Shown: one piece after another, positions 51,444 to 59,086 of the stretch
Layout of the letters: the number at the start of each line of letters is the position of its first letter
How positions within the stretch are numbered: position 1 is the first letter of the stretch
NCBI RefSeq assembly: GCF_000807925.1
Contig: NZ_JRVC01000020.1
Span: forward strand, 1 to 64,000
Direction: 5' to 3'
From: Novosphingobium subterraneum
GTDB lineage: Bacteria > Pseudomonadota > Alphaproteobacteria > Sphingomonadales > Sphingomonadaceae
Length of the DNA: 64,000 nucleotides
Program-made: the position numbers and the translations under genes
The notes under the pieces: model-generated
The model's database searches: none
What the model saw: only the letters and a program-made list of their open reading frames with translations
What the model was told of the DNA's origin: nothing

Positions 51444-52859
51444 TCAATGCCCGCCCCAGCCTTCCATCTGCTCCAGTTCCTTGCCCTTGGTCTCGGGCAG
51501 GAAGGCCTTGACCAGCCAGAAGCTCACCGCCGCGCTCACGGTGTAGAGCACGTAAGTTTCGGCAAGGCCCAGACCGCTCGCCATCGCGGGGAAGCTCTGC
51601 ACCACTGCATAGTTCGCGCCCCACTGCGCCAGGCCGCATACGGCCAGGGCCGATCCGCGCAGCTGGTTGGGGAACATCTCGCCCAGCATGACCCACATCA
51701 CCGGGCCCCAGCTGACGTTGAAGAAGATCACGTAGATGTTGGCTGCAATCACCGCGATCATGCCCAGCGACGGGTCCATCTGCAGTGCCCCGGCCGCATC
51801 CAGCGTCCCTTGCGAGAACGCCCAGCTCATCGCGCCCAGCGCCAGCGTCATGCCGGCGGAACCGACCAGCAGGAGCGGCTTGCGCCCCACCTTGTCGACC
51901 AGCGCCATCGTGATGAAGCAAGCCGCGATCGAGACCACGCCCGAGATGATGTTGCGTTCGAGCGCGGCTTTTTCAGATACGCCCGCCAGCTTCCACAGCG
52001 TCTCGCCGTAATAGAAGATCACGTTGATGCCGACGAACTGCTGGAACACGGCAATGATCAGGCCAGCCCACACGATCGGGCGCAGCACCGTGCCGGGCGC
52101 AAGCACATCTGCAAGGCGCGGGCGGTGATCGGTCGCGAACGAGGCGCGGATTTCCTCGACCTTGCGGCTCGCTTCGGTCTCGCCGAAAATGCGCGTCAGC
52201 ACGGCCTTGGCGTCATCGGCGCGGCCACTGCTCACCAGATAGCGCGGGCTTTCCGGGATGAACTGCAAGGCCACAAGGAACACCACCGCCGGCACCGCCT
52301 GCGCCAGGTACATCCAGCGCCACGCCGGAACGCCCGCCAGCTCGCCGAGCGAATCCCCGGCCTGCTGCGCCAGCACATAGTTGACGACGAAGGCCGCGGT
52401 GAGGCCGGTGATTATCATCACCTGCTGCACACTCGTCAGTCGGCCGCGAATCGCAGCAGGGGCAACCTCGGAGATATAGGCCGGGGACAGCACGCTGGCC
52501 GCGCCCACCGCCATGCCGCCGAGGAAGCGGAACACCACGAACAGCGCGTGATTGCCCGTCAGCCCCTGCACCAGCGCACCGACCAGGAACAGGATCGCCG
52601 CCAGCACCATGATGCGCTTGCGCCCGAAGCGGTCGGCCAGACGGCCTGCCACGAACGCGCCGGCAGCACAGCCGACGAGCAACGAGCCAACGGTAAAGCC
52701 AAGGCCATTGTCGTCGAGCGCGAAAGCCGCCTTGAGGCCGGCCTGCGTCCCGTTCACCGCGCCGCTGTCGTACCCGAACAGCAATCCGCCGATTGTCGCC
52801 ACCAAGACGATTGCGCCGACAAGCGCCATGTTGACCCGGTCCTGCTGCACTGCAGCCAT
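51444..52859 (-). CDS. MFS sugar porter (XylE/GalP type)
   Basis: Twelve-helix transporter of 471 residues. Sugar-porter signatures are GGLLFGYDSGAVNG, AGRLADRFGRKR, PESPRYLVSSGR, QQFVGINVIFYYG and PETKGKELEQMEGW. It probably imports xylose or arabinose with protons across the inner membrane. ATG at 52859 follows AGAGGGA. A LacI-type operator lies 123 bases upstream in the divergent region with the regulator gene. Confidence 0.9.
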   Translation of the reverse strand: MAAVQQDRVNMALVGAIVLVATIGGLLFGYDSGAVNGTQAGLKAAFALDDNGLGFTVGSLLVGCAAGAFVAGRLADRFGRKRIMVLAAILFLVGALVQGLTGNHALFVVFRFLGGMAVGAASVLSPAYISEVAPAAIRGRLTSVQQVMIITGLTAAFVVNYVLAQQAGDSLGELAGVPAWRWMYLAQAVPAVVFLVALQFIPESPRYLVSSGRADDAKAVLTRIFGETEASRKVEEIRASFATDHRPRLADVLAPGTVLRPIVWAGLIIAVFQQFVGINVIFYYGETLWKLAGVSEKAALERNIISGVVSIAACFITMALVDKVGRKPLLLVGSAGMTLALGAMSWAFSQGTLDAAGALQMDPSLGMIAVIAANIYVIFFNVSWGPVMWVMLGEMFPNQLRGSALAVCGLAQWGANYAVVQSFPAMASGLGLAETYVLYTVSAAVSFWLVKAFLPETKGKELEQMEGWGGH

Positions 52860-52981
52860 TTCCCTCTCCCAACTCGTTGAACTGGCCCGGACATTGCCAT
52901 GCACGATGCACAGCGTCGACGGCCCTGTTTACGTTCTCACCAGTTATCCCGGCCAGTCGCCTGGCGCAGCCACCGTTCATT

Positions 52982-52995
52982 TGATAGCGCTACCT
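52982..52995. promoter_or_regulatory. LacI-type operator (porter/LacI divergent region)
   Basis: TGATAGCGCTACCT, an imperfect palindrome centred on AGCGCT. The same 15 bases (with one more T) occur at 58914-58928 before xylX, and a variant occurs at 59035-59048 before the GH67 gene. Its position between divergent genes suggests control of the porter and autoregulation. Confidence 0.8.
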
Positions 52996-53116
52996 TTGTA
53001 TCCGAAGCCGAGCAGCATGCAAGCGCCAATTGCGTTTAAGTCTGCTTTATTCACAAACCCGCTTGCAAAGGGGATGTTGCAGCGTCAGGACTTCACGCAA
53101 CGGGAGCCTGCAGAAC

Positions 53117-54169
53117 ATGAATGATACCAAGTCCCGCCGCAGCGCCGGACGTCCCACGGTCAACGATGTGGCGCGCCTCGCGCAATGCTCGCCGATGACG
53201 GTCAGCCGTGTCGTCAATGGCGGTTCCGGCGTGCGAGAAGAGACGCGTCTCGCGGTTGAAGCGGCTATAAAGCAGCTCAATTATGCTCCCAACCGCGCCG
53301 CGCGCAGTCTCGCCGGTGCCTCGCAACTGCGCATCGCCCTGCTCTACGCCAACCCTTCAGCCTCCTATCTCAGCGAACTGCTGATCGGTTGCATGGACGC
53401 CGCAACCCGTCTCGATGCACACCTCATGGTCGAACGCTGCGAACCGGAAACGGATCAGTCGAAGATGATCGCGCGTCTTGTCGACAGTGCGGTCGATGGC
53501 TTCCTGCTGCCCCCGCCCTTGTGCGATGATACCGCCCTGCTTGCCCGTCTCCGCCGCGCCGGCACGCATGCGGTGCTGATTGGACCGGGGCAGGCCGAGG
53601 CGCACCACGGCGTCGTCATGATCGACGATTACCAGGCCGCCTACGACATGACGAAGCACATCCTCGGCCTCGGCCACAAGCGGATCGGCTTCATCATCGG
53701 CAACCCGCAGCAATCCGCCAGCGCCCTGCGCCTCGCAGGATTCCGCGATGCCATGGCCGAAAGCGGCGCAACAGTTGATCCGGCGCTCGTGCAGCAGGGT
53801 CACTTCACCTATCGTTCGGGCCTTGATGCGGCGATGGACATGCTCGCCCTGCCATCCCGCCCCACCGCAATCTTTGCCTCGAACGATGATATGGCCGCAG
53901 GCTGCGTCGCCGCTGCCCATCGCAACGATCTCGAAGTTCCGCACGACCTTACCGTCTGCGGATTCGACGATACCGCCTTTGCCTCGAACATCTGGCCGGA
54001 ATTGACCACGATCCGCCAGCCGATCCGCCAGATGGCGGAAACTGCGCTTGATCTTCTGGCACAGGAAATCCGTGCCGAGCGGGCATCGGAAAAGACCAGG
54101 CCACGCCTGGCCACGCTCGACTACGAACTGGTCCGCCGCGAATCCGATGCGGCACCGCCACAAGGCTGA
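53117..54169 (+). CDS. LacI-family regulator of the xylan/xylose locus
   Basis: Protein of 350 residues. The helix-turn-helix is VNDVARLAQCSPMTVSRVVNGG, the hinge NYAPNRAARSLAGA, and the effector domain includes IGFIIGNPQQSASALR and GFDDTAFASNIWPELTTIRQP. It is divergent from the sugar porter with an AGCGCT-centred operator between them. It likely represses the porter-GH51, xylX-xylB-xylC-esterase and GH67 transcripts until xylose or a xylan product binds. Its stop abuts the stop of the converging esterase gene with no spacing. Confidence 0.88.
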   Translation: MNDTKSRRSAGRPTVNDVARLAQCSPMTVSRVVNGGSGVREETRLAVEAAIKQLNYAPNRAARSLAGASQLRIALLYANPSASYLSELLIGCMDAATRLDAHLMVERCEPETDQSKMIARLVDSAVDGFLLPPPLCDDTALLARLRRAGTHAVLIGPGQAEAHHGVVMIDDYQAAYDMTKHILGLGHKRIGFIIGNPQQSASALRLAGFRDAMAESGATVDPALVQQGHFTYRSGLDAAMDMLALPSRPTAIFASNDDMAAGCVAAAHRNDLEVPHDLTVCGFDDTAFASNIWPELTTIRQPIRQMAETALDLLAQEIRAERASEKTRPRLATLDYELVRRESDAAPPQG

Positions 54170-56068
54170 TCAGCGCACCACGTCCAGCGCAAACCCCGGC
54201 ACGGCCTGCGCGCGCCCGTCGAACAGATTGACCACCGGGTTATCGGCCCAGCCATAGCGAACTTTCGCCGCCGGCTTGCCATCGGTGGCCAGGACCACCG
54301 CATCGCCATCAACGCGGCCCGGTGCGAACCGGCAACCGCCAGCGGCGTCGCACAGTTCGAACCCGATCGCGGTGTCGGAACTCCAGGCGTGAAGCCCGCC
54401 CTCGATGCCGCCGAAGGAAACCCGCACCGTGCTGCCTTCCGCCTTCGCCGCAAGTGGCATCGGCAAGGCCTTGCCTTGCGCGCCCATCGCCAGCCGCTGC
54501 GCCACCAGCAGCTTGTTGGCCGGATGAATGTCGGTCCGCTCCCCAAGATCGATGGCCGTCGCAAGGAACGCCTTCGGATCGTCGACAACGATCTGCCGCT
54601 GCACGTTGCGCGTTTGCGCCCAGCCGCTTTCGACCGGCTTGTCCGAAGCGGGACCATAATTGGCAAGCTGCACGATGCCGACCTTCAGCTCCGGTCCGAA
54701 CTGCGCGCGCCATCCGGCAATCAGTCCCTTCATCCGGCGCGCGTAGTCCGCCGTGTCGACATCGCTCTCGCCCTGGTACCAGGCCGCGCCATCCATCGCG
54801 AAGTGTCCCAGCGGCGCGATCATGCGATTGTGCATCAGCCCGATGCCGGCATTGGCATCCCACGGTGCACGCGGCGGATAGGTCCTCGTCGGCGCGATGG
54901 CATAGCGCCAGCCCTCGCCCAGCGGCAGCTTCTCGCCCCCCGCCTGCGTCAGGAACAACCGGTCCGGGGCGCTGGCAAAGCCGCCGTTGCCATAAGTGTT
55001 GGTCACCGCGACCATGATCTCGTTCACGCCGGCCTTCAGGAACCTGGGCGGCACCGCATAGGCGCGCTCCTCGTCCCAGCCGAAGGTATTGCCCACCGCA
55101 TGGCCGTTGACGAAGGTCATGTCCATGTCATCGAGCACGCCCAGCGCCAGCGTAACGCCCGCCTTGGCTTGCGCTGCGGTCAGCGTCACTTGCCGCCGCA
55201 TCCACACCGTGCCTGTCGGCTTGGCAGCAAGAGGCGTAGCGTCCCAGGCCAGCCAGCCCTTGATGGATGGAACCGGCTGCCACTGCAGGGCATCGGGCTT
55301 TGTCCACGGAGTGCTACCGCCGCTCTCGCCCCCGTACCATGCCGTCCAGCGCGGCGCGAACTGCGTGACGGCCGCCAGCTTGTCCTTGGCGAACAGACCA
55401 AGCAGCGCCATCTCCTGCGCGCCGCCGATCTCGGCCCCGGCTGCAGGGTCGAGCCATGGGGTCACCTTCGATCCACCCCAACTGGCGTGAATTGCGCCAA
55501 TCGGCACGCCGCGCGCACGGCGCAATTCACGCGCTATGAACCAGCACACCGCAGAGAAGCCGCCGCTCGTCTCCGGCCCAGAAACCGCCCAGTGCGTCAC
55601 CTTGCCGAATTCGCGCTCGGGCAGGTAGGACATCGCCTTTGGCACCTGCAGCAGGCGCAGTGCAGGATCGGCCGACATCGCCACTTCCATGCCACCGTTC
55701 AGCGCGCGAGAAAGCTGGAACTCCATGTTGGACTGGCCCGAACACAGCCACACATCCCCGACGAGCAGGTCGGCAACAGTCACGGACTCGGAACCTGAAG
55801 TTACCTTGAGGTCGATCGATTCCGCCGAAGCCTTGCGCGCCGGGAAGTTCAGTGCAAAGGCACCGTCAGCCCCGGCCTTGGCTTCGGCCTGCTCGGAACC
55901 CAGAGTTCCCGATACGACCGCGCCTGCTGCTGCACGCCCTTCGACCACCACCGGCCGATCGCGCTGGATCACCGCATGATCGCTCCACACCGCGCCCAAC
56001 TCCAGCGCGGGTGCGGCCATCGCTGGTGCGGAGACGCCCGCGGCCAGCACCACCAGCAATGGCCGCAT
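54170..56068 (-). CDS. Sialate-O-acetylesterase-family esterase (acetyl-xylan side-chain role likely)
   Basis: Protein of 632 residues with a signal peptide (to PAMAA). An N-terminal beta domain is followed by the SGNH-type nucleophile motif WLCSGQSNMEF near residue 110. GAIHASWGGSKVTPW and a late WYQGESDVDTADYARR follow. Related enzymes remove acetyl groups from sialic acid or from xylan; the xylan context favours the latter. The start at 56068 overlaps the xylC stop as TGATG. It is the last gene of the xylX operon. Confidence 0.86.
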   Translation of the reverse strand: MRPLLVVLAAGVSAPAMAAPALELGAVWSDHAVIQRDRPVVVEGRAAAGAVVSGTLGSEQAEAKAGADGAFALNFPARKASAESIDLKVTSGSESVTVADLLVGDVWLCSGQSNMEFQLSRALNGGMEVAMSADPALRLLQVPKAMSYLPEREFGKVTHWAVSGPETSGGFSAVCWFIARELRRARGVPIGAIHASWGGSKVTPWLDPAAGAEIGGAQEMALLGLFAKDKLAAVTQFAPRWTAWYGGESGGSTPWTKPDALQWQPVPSIKGWLAWDATPLAAKPTGTVWMRRQVTLTAAQAKAGVTLALGVLDDMDMTFVNGHAVGNTFGWDEERAYAVPPRFLKAGVNEIMVAVTNTYGNGGFASAPDRLFLTQAGGEKLPLGEGWRYAIAPTRTYPPRAPWDANAGIGLMHNRMIAPLGHFAMDGAAWYQGESDVDTADYARRMKGLIAGWRAQFGPELKVGIVQLANYGPASDKPVESGWAQTRNVQRQIVVDDPKAFLATAIDLGERTDIHPANKLLVAQRLAMGAQGKALPMPLAAKAEGSTVRVSFGGIEGGLHAWSSDTAIGFELCDAAGGCRFAPGRVDGDAVVLATDGKPAAKVRYGWADNPVVNLFDGRAQAVPGFALDVVR

Positions 56069-56949
56069 CACGCCCTGAACTCCGCGAGCGGGGCGGCAAA
56101 GCCCGGCACTGCCACATCAAACGCGAACAGGTCGCCCGCCATGGGCTGCGCGGCCAGTGCCTCGCTGTCCAGACCTTTGCGCGCGGTCGTCACGAAGGCG
56201 GTCTTCAAGTCCGCGCCGCCGAATGCCAGCTTCGTCACATTGGCGACGGGCAGGTCAACCTTCTGCAGCAGCTTGCCCTCGGGCGAATAGCGCGCCACGC
56301 CCCAGCCGTTCCACAACCCGGTCCAGACACACCCTTCCGCATCGCACACCGGCCCATCGGCATAAGCCTCGGGAAAATCGTCGGACACTTGCGCAAAGAC
56401 CCGCGCTGCCCCGACGCTGCCGTCTTGGGCCAGGTCCGCCACATGAATTGTCCGGGCAAGCGTATCGGTGAAATAGAGCTTCGTCCCGTCGGGCGATACC
56501 GCCGGACCATTGGTGATGCACACCCCGTCCGGCCCTTGCGCCACCACTTCGCGGACATGGGCGCGGTAAAAGCGGCCGCTCGGCGCTTCCTCGCCGTCAT
56601 CCATCGAACCGAGCCAGACGCGGCCCTGCAAGTCGACGCAGGCATCGTTGAGGCGGTTGCCCTCAGGCTCCCCCGGAACATCCGCCACGTGCACGCTCGT
56701 GCCCAGCGCCGGATCGAACAGGTGCAACCCGTCCTTCATCCCCGCCAGCAGCCTGCCACCGGTGGCAGGCACCACCCAGCCGACCTGCTCATGCACGCCG
56801 AAGCTTTCGTGCCGCCCGGTAGCAGGATCGAAGCTGTGGATGCGCCTGTTCTTGATGTCCACGAACCACAGGCACTCTCGCGCCGCGTCCCACACCGGCC
56901 CTTCGCCCAGCGTGCAGCCAAGCTCCAGAACCCGCCGCACAGCTGCCAT
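56068..56949 (-). CDS. xylC: SMP-30/gluconolactonase family, xylonolactonase XylC
   Basis: Beta-propeller lactonase of 293 residues. Typical residues are Glu in LGEGPVWD, Asn/Asp in GNRLNDACVDLQGRVW, and Asp in ITNGPAVSPDGTKLYFTDT. It is close to remembered Caulobacter XylC (for example NVTKLAFGGADLKT and FVTTARKGL). It hydrolyses xylono- or arabinonolactone. The start at 56949 overlaps the xylB stop (TGATG); ATG 56958 is possible. Confidence 0.88.
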   Translation of the reverse strand: MAAVRRVLELGCTLGEGPVWDAARECLWFVDIKNRRIHSFDPATGRHESFGVHEQVGWVVPATGGRLLAGMKDGLHLFDPALGTSVHVADVPGEPEGNRLNDACVDLQGRVWLGSMDDGEEAPSGRFYRAHVREVVAQGPDGVCITNGPAVSPDGTKLYFTDTLARTIHVADLAQDGSVGAARVFAQVSDDFPEAYADGPVCDAEGCVWTGLWNGWGVARYSPEGKLLQKVDLPVANVTKLAFGGADLKTAFVTTARKGLDSEALAAQPMAGDLFAFDVAVPGFAAPLAEFRA

Positions 56950-57761
56950 CACCGCCATCCCCCGTCGACCCAGTATTCGTGCCCGGTGCAGAACCGCGCA
57001 TCGTCAGAGGCAAGGAACAGGGCCATGGCGGCGATGTCAACCGGCTGGAGCCGGCCCTTGAGGCACTGCGCCGAAACGATTTCCGCCTCGCCTTCCGGCG
57101 TGTACCAGCGCATCTGCCGCTCGGTCTGCACGTTGCCGGGAATGATGGTATTCACGCGGATGTTATAGGGCCCAAGCTCGCGCGCCAGGCTGCGGGTCAA
57201 GCCTTCCACACCGGCCTTGGCAATCTGGTAGAGCGCCAGTTCATCCAGCCCTAGGTGCCACGAGATCGACCCGAGGTTGAGGATCACCCCCCCGCCATTG
57301 GCCTTCATGTCCGGCCACACTGCCTGCGAGGCAAAGAACTTGTGCTTCAGGTTCACCGCCAGCCGCTCGTCCCAATAGGCCGGGGTGATATCGTCGAGCA
57401 CGTGGCGGTCGTCACTGGCGGCGTTGTTCACCAGAACGTCGCAACCGCCGAGTTCGTCAACCAGCGCTGTCATCGCCGCGCCTAGTCCTTCGACATCCGA
57501 TACGTCCTGCACCTTCAGCACCGGAACGTGGTGCGCCGAGCCCAGCCGCGCGATGAGTTCCCTTGCGGGATCTTCCTGTATGTCGATGAAGCCCACTTGC
57601 GCGCCCTGCAGGGCAAAGGCCTCCACGATCCCCTCGCCGATGCCGCTCGCACCGCCGGTCACGATCACGCGCTTGTCGCGCAAGCTGGGGTATTGCGCCG
57701 CCATCAGCCGCGGCTCTGCCTGCTGGCCCGCAGCGTGATCGGCAAGGGTATGCGCGGCCAT
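56949..57761 (-). CDS. xylB: D-xylose 1-dehydrogenase XylB (SDR)
   Basis: SDR of 270 residues with TGGASGIG, NNAASDDRH, catalytic YQIAK, and GHEYWVDGGWR at the end. It matches remembered Caulobacter XylB over long segments such as SISWHLGLDELALY, GNVQTERQMRWYTPEGEA and AQCLKGRLQP. It oxidises xylose to xylonolactone with NAD. The N-terminus is about 14 residues longer than in Caulobacter; ATG 57704 is the alternative start. It begins directly after the xylX stop. Confidence 0.9.
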   Translation of the reverse strand: MAAHTLADHAAGQQAEPRLMAAQYPSLRDKRVIVTGGASGIGEGIVEAFALQGAQVGFIDIQEDPARELIARLGSAHHVPVLKVQDVSDVEGLGAAMTALVDELGGCDVLVNNAASDDRHVLDDITPAYWDERLAVNLKHKFFASQAVWPDMKANGGGVILNLGSISWHLGLDELALYQIAKAGVEGLTRSLARELGPYNIRVNTIIPGNVQTERQMRWYTPEGEAEIVSAQCLKGRLQPVDIAAMALFLASDDARFCTGHEYWVDGGWR

Positions 57762-58886
57762 TCAGATCTTCTCCACCAGGCCGCGCGCGGCCAGATTGCG
57801 TATGTATGCGCCAATGCCCATCGTCCACTTGGGCGCATCGCGCGATGTCGTGACGGTGTTGCTCAGCGCGCCGAGCCGATCGGAACGGATCGTCACCACA
57901 TCGCCCACCTTGTGGGTAAAGCCGCCGCCCGGCTCGTCGCGGTCCTGCACCGGGGCAAACAGCGTGCCGCAGAACAGCACGAAGCCATCGGGATAGCTGT
58001 GCTCGCTCATCGTCTGGCGGACCAGTTCCAGCGGATCGCGGCTGATCTCGGTCATCCGGTTGGTGCCTTCCATGCGGAAGTTGTCGGTGCCCTCGACCAC
58101 CAGTTCCACTTCAGCGGCGCGCACGTCCTCGATGCCGAAGCCCTCGTCGAACAGGCGGATGAACGGCCCGATCGCGCAGGACGCCGTGTTGTCCTTCGCC
58201 TTCGACAGCAACAGCGCAGATCGCCCTTCGAAGTCGCGCAGGTTCACATCGTTGCCCAGCGTCGCGCCGACAACTTCACCAGCGCCATCGCACACCAGCA
58301 CCACTTCAGGCTCAGGATTGTTCCAGCTCGAATCCGATCGCACGCCGATCAGCGCTCCGTGCCCAACGGTCGACAGCACCGGCGATTTCGAGAACACCTC
58401 GGCATCCGGCCCGATCGCGACTTCGAGATATTGCGACCACATGCCCTGCGCGATCAGCGCCGCCTTGAGCGCCATCGCCTCTTCGCTGCCGGGCACGACG
58501 GCGCGGATTCCGGCACCAACCGTATCTTCCAGACCTTGGCGGATATTGGCAGCCGCTGCGGCATCGCCTCGCGCGCGCTCCTCGATCACCCGCTCGATAG
58601 CGCTAACAGCAAAGGTCACGCCGCAGGCCTTCACGCACTGCAAGTCGATCGGCGAAAGCAGGGACCACCCCTCGGGCAAGCCATCCTCGATGGCGCCCAG
58701 ATCGCCTCCCCCCGCGAAAGTCCGGCGCGCAATCGCGCCCGATACGGAACTGGCCATCTGCGTGATGTCGAGGATGCGGCCATTGCGCAGAACGATGACA
58801 TGCGGCCCGTCAGGCGCCTCGGCCCGACCAATGAAAACGCCATCCGCATAGTCGCGTGGCAGGCAAGCCGTGAGGCCCAAACCCAT
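57762..58886 (-). CDS. xylX: FAH-family 2-keto-3-deoxy-pentonate dehydratase XylX
   Basis: Protein of 374 residues in the fumarylacetoacetate-hydrolase family, about the size of Caulobacter XylX. The C-terminal metal-binding domain contains SSWNNPEPEVVLV, GATLGNDVNLRDFEGRSALL and AKDNTASCAIGPFIR. It converts 2-keto-3-deoxyxylonate (or arabinonate) to 2-oxoglutarate semialdehyde. ATG at 58886 has GGGGA seven bases upstream. It is the first gene of xylX-xylB-xylC-esterase, with the LacI operator 28 bases before the start. Confidence 0.88.
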   Translation of the reverse strand: MGLGLTACLPRDYADGVFIGRAEAPDGPHVIVLRNGRILDITQMASSVSGAIARRTFAGGGDLGAIEDGLPEGWSLLSPIDLQCVKACGVTFAVSAIERVIEERARGDAAAAANIRQGLEDTVGAGIRAVVPGSEEAMALKAALIAQGMWSQYLEVAIGPDAEVFSKSPVLSTVGHGALIGVRSDSSWNNPEPEVVLVCDGAGEVVGATLGNDVNLRDFEGRSALLLSKAKDNTASCAIGPFIRLFDEGFGIEDVRAAEVELVVEGTDNFRMEGTNRMTEISRDPLELVRQTMSEHSYPDGFVLFCGTLFAPVQDRDEPGGGFTHKVGDVVTIRSDRLGALSNTVTTSRDAPKWTMGIGAYIRNLAARGLVEKI

Positions 58887-58913
58887 CAAAACATCCCCCG
58901 GCATCCCATTGTC

Positions 58914-58927
58914 TGATAGCGCTACCT
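58914..58927. promoter_or_regulatory. LacI-type operator before xylX
   Basis: TGATAGCGCTACCT, identical to the site at 52982-52995, lies 28 bases upstream of the xylX start. Confidence 0.82.
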
Positions 58928-59034
58928 TAGAAGGTCGGCGACGCAAGATCAAGAGCGCCCGACCTGATTTTCAGCATTGCAGGTTTGGCAAGGGCGGCCC
59001 GGAGCCCTAGACATTTGCATCAGCTCCGACACAC

Positions 59035-59048
59035 TGATACCGCTATCA
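59035..59048. promoter_or_regulatory. LacI-type operator before the GH67 gene
   Basis: TGATACCGCTATCA, a palindrome except for one central position, lies 39 bases upstream of the GH67 start. A TATCAT element overlapping it could be a -10 box. Confidence 0.78.
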
Positions 59049-59086
59049 TAAATCAGGCCGGAAACCCCTGCAGAGAGGATCGGGAA

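Noticed and set aside
50154..52880. 908-codon plus-strand frame opposite GH51 and the porter
   Set aside because: Arg/His/Gln-rich antisense translation; the minus-strand genes are unmistakable.
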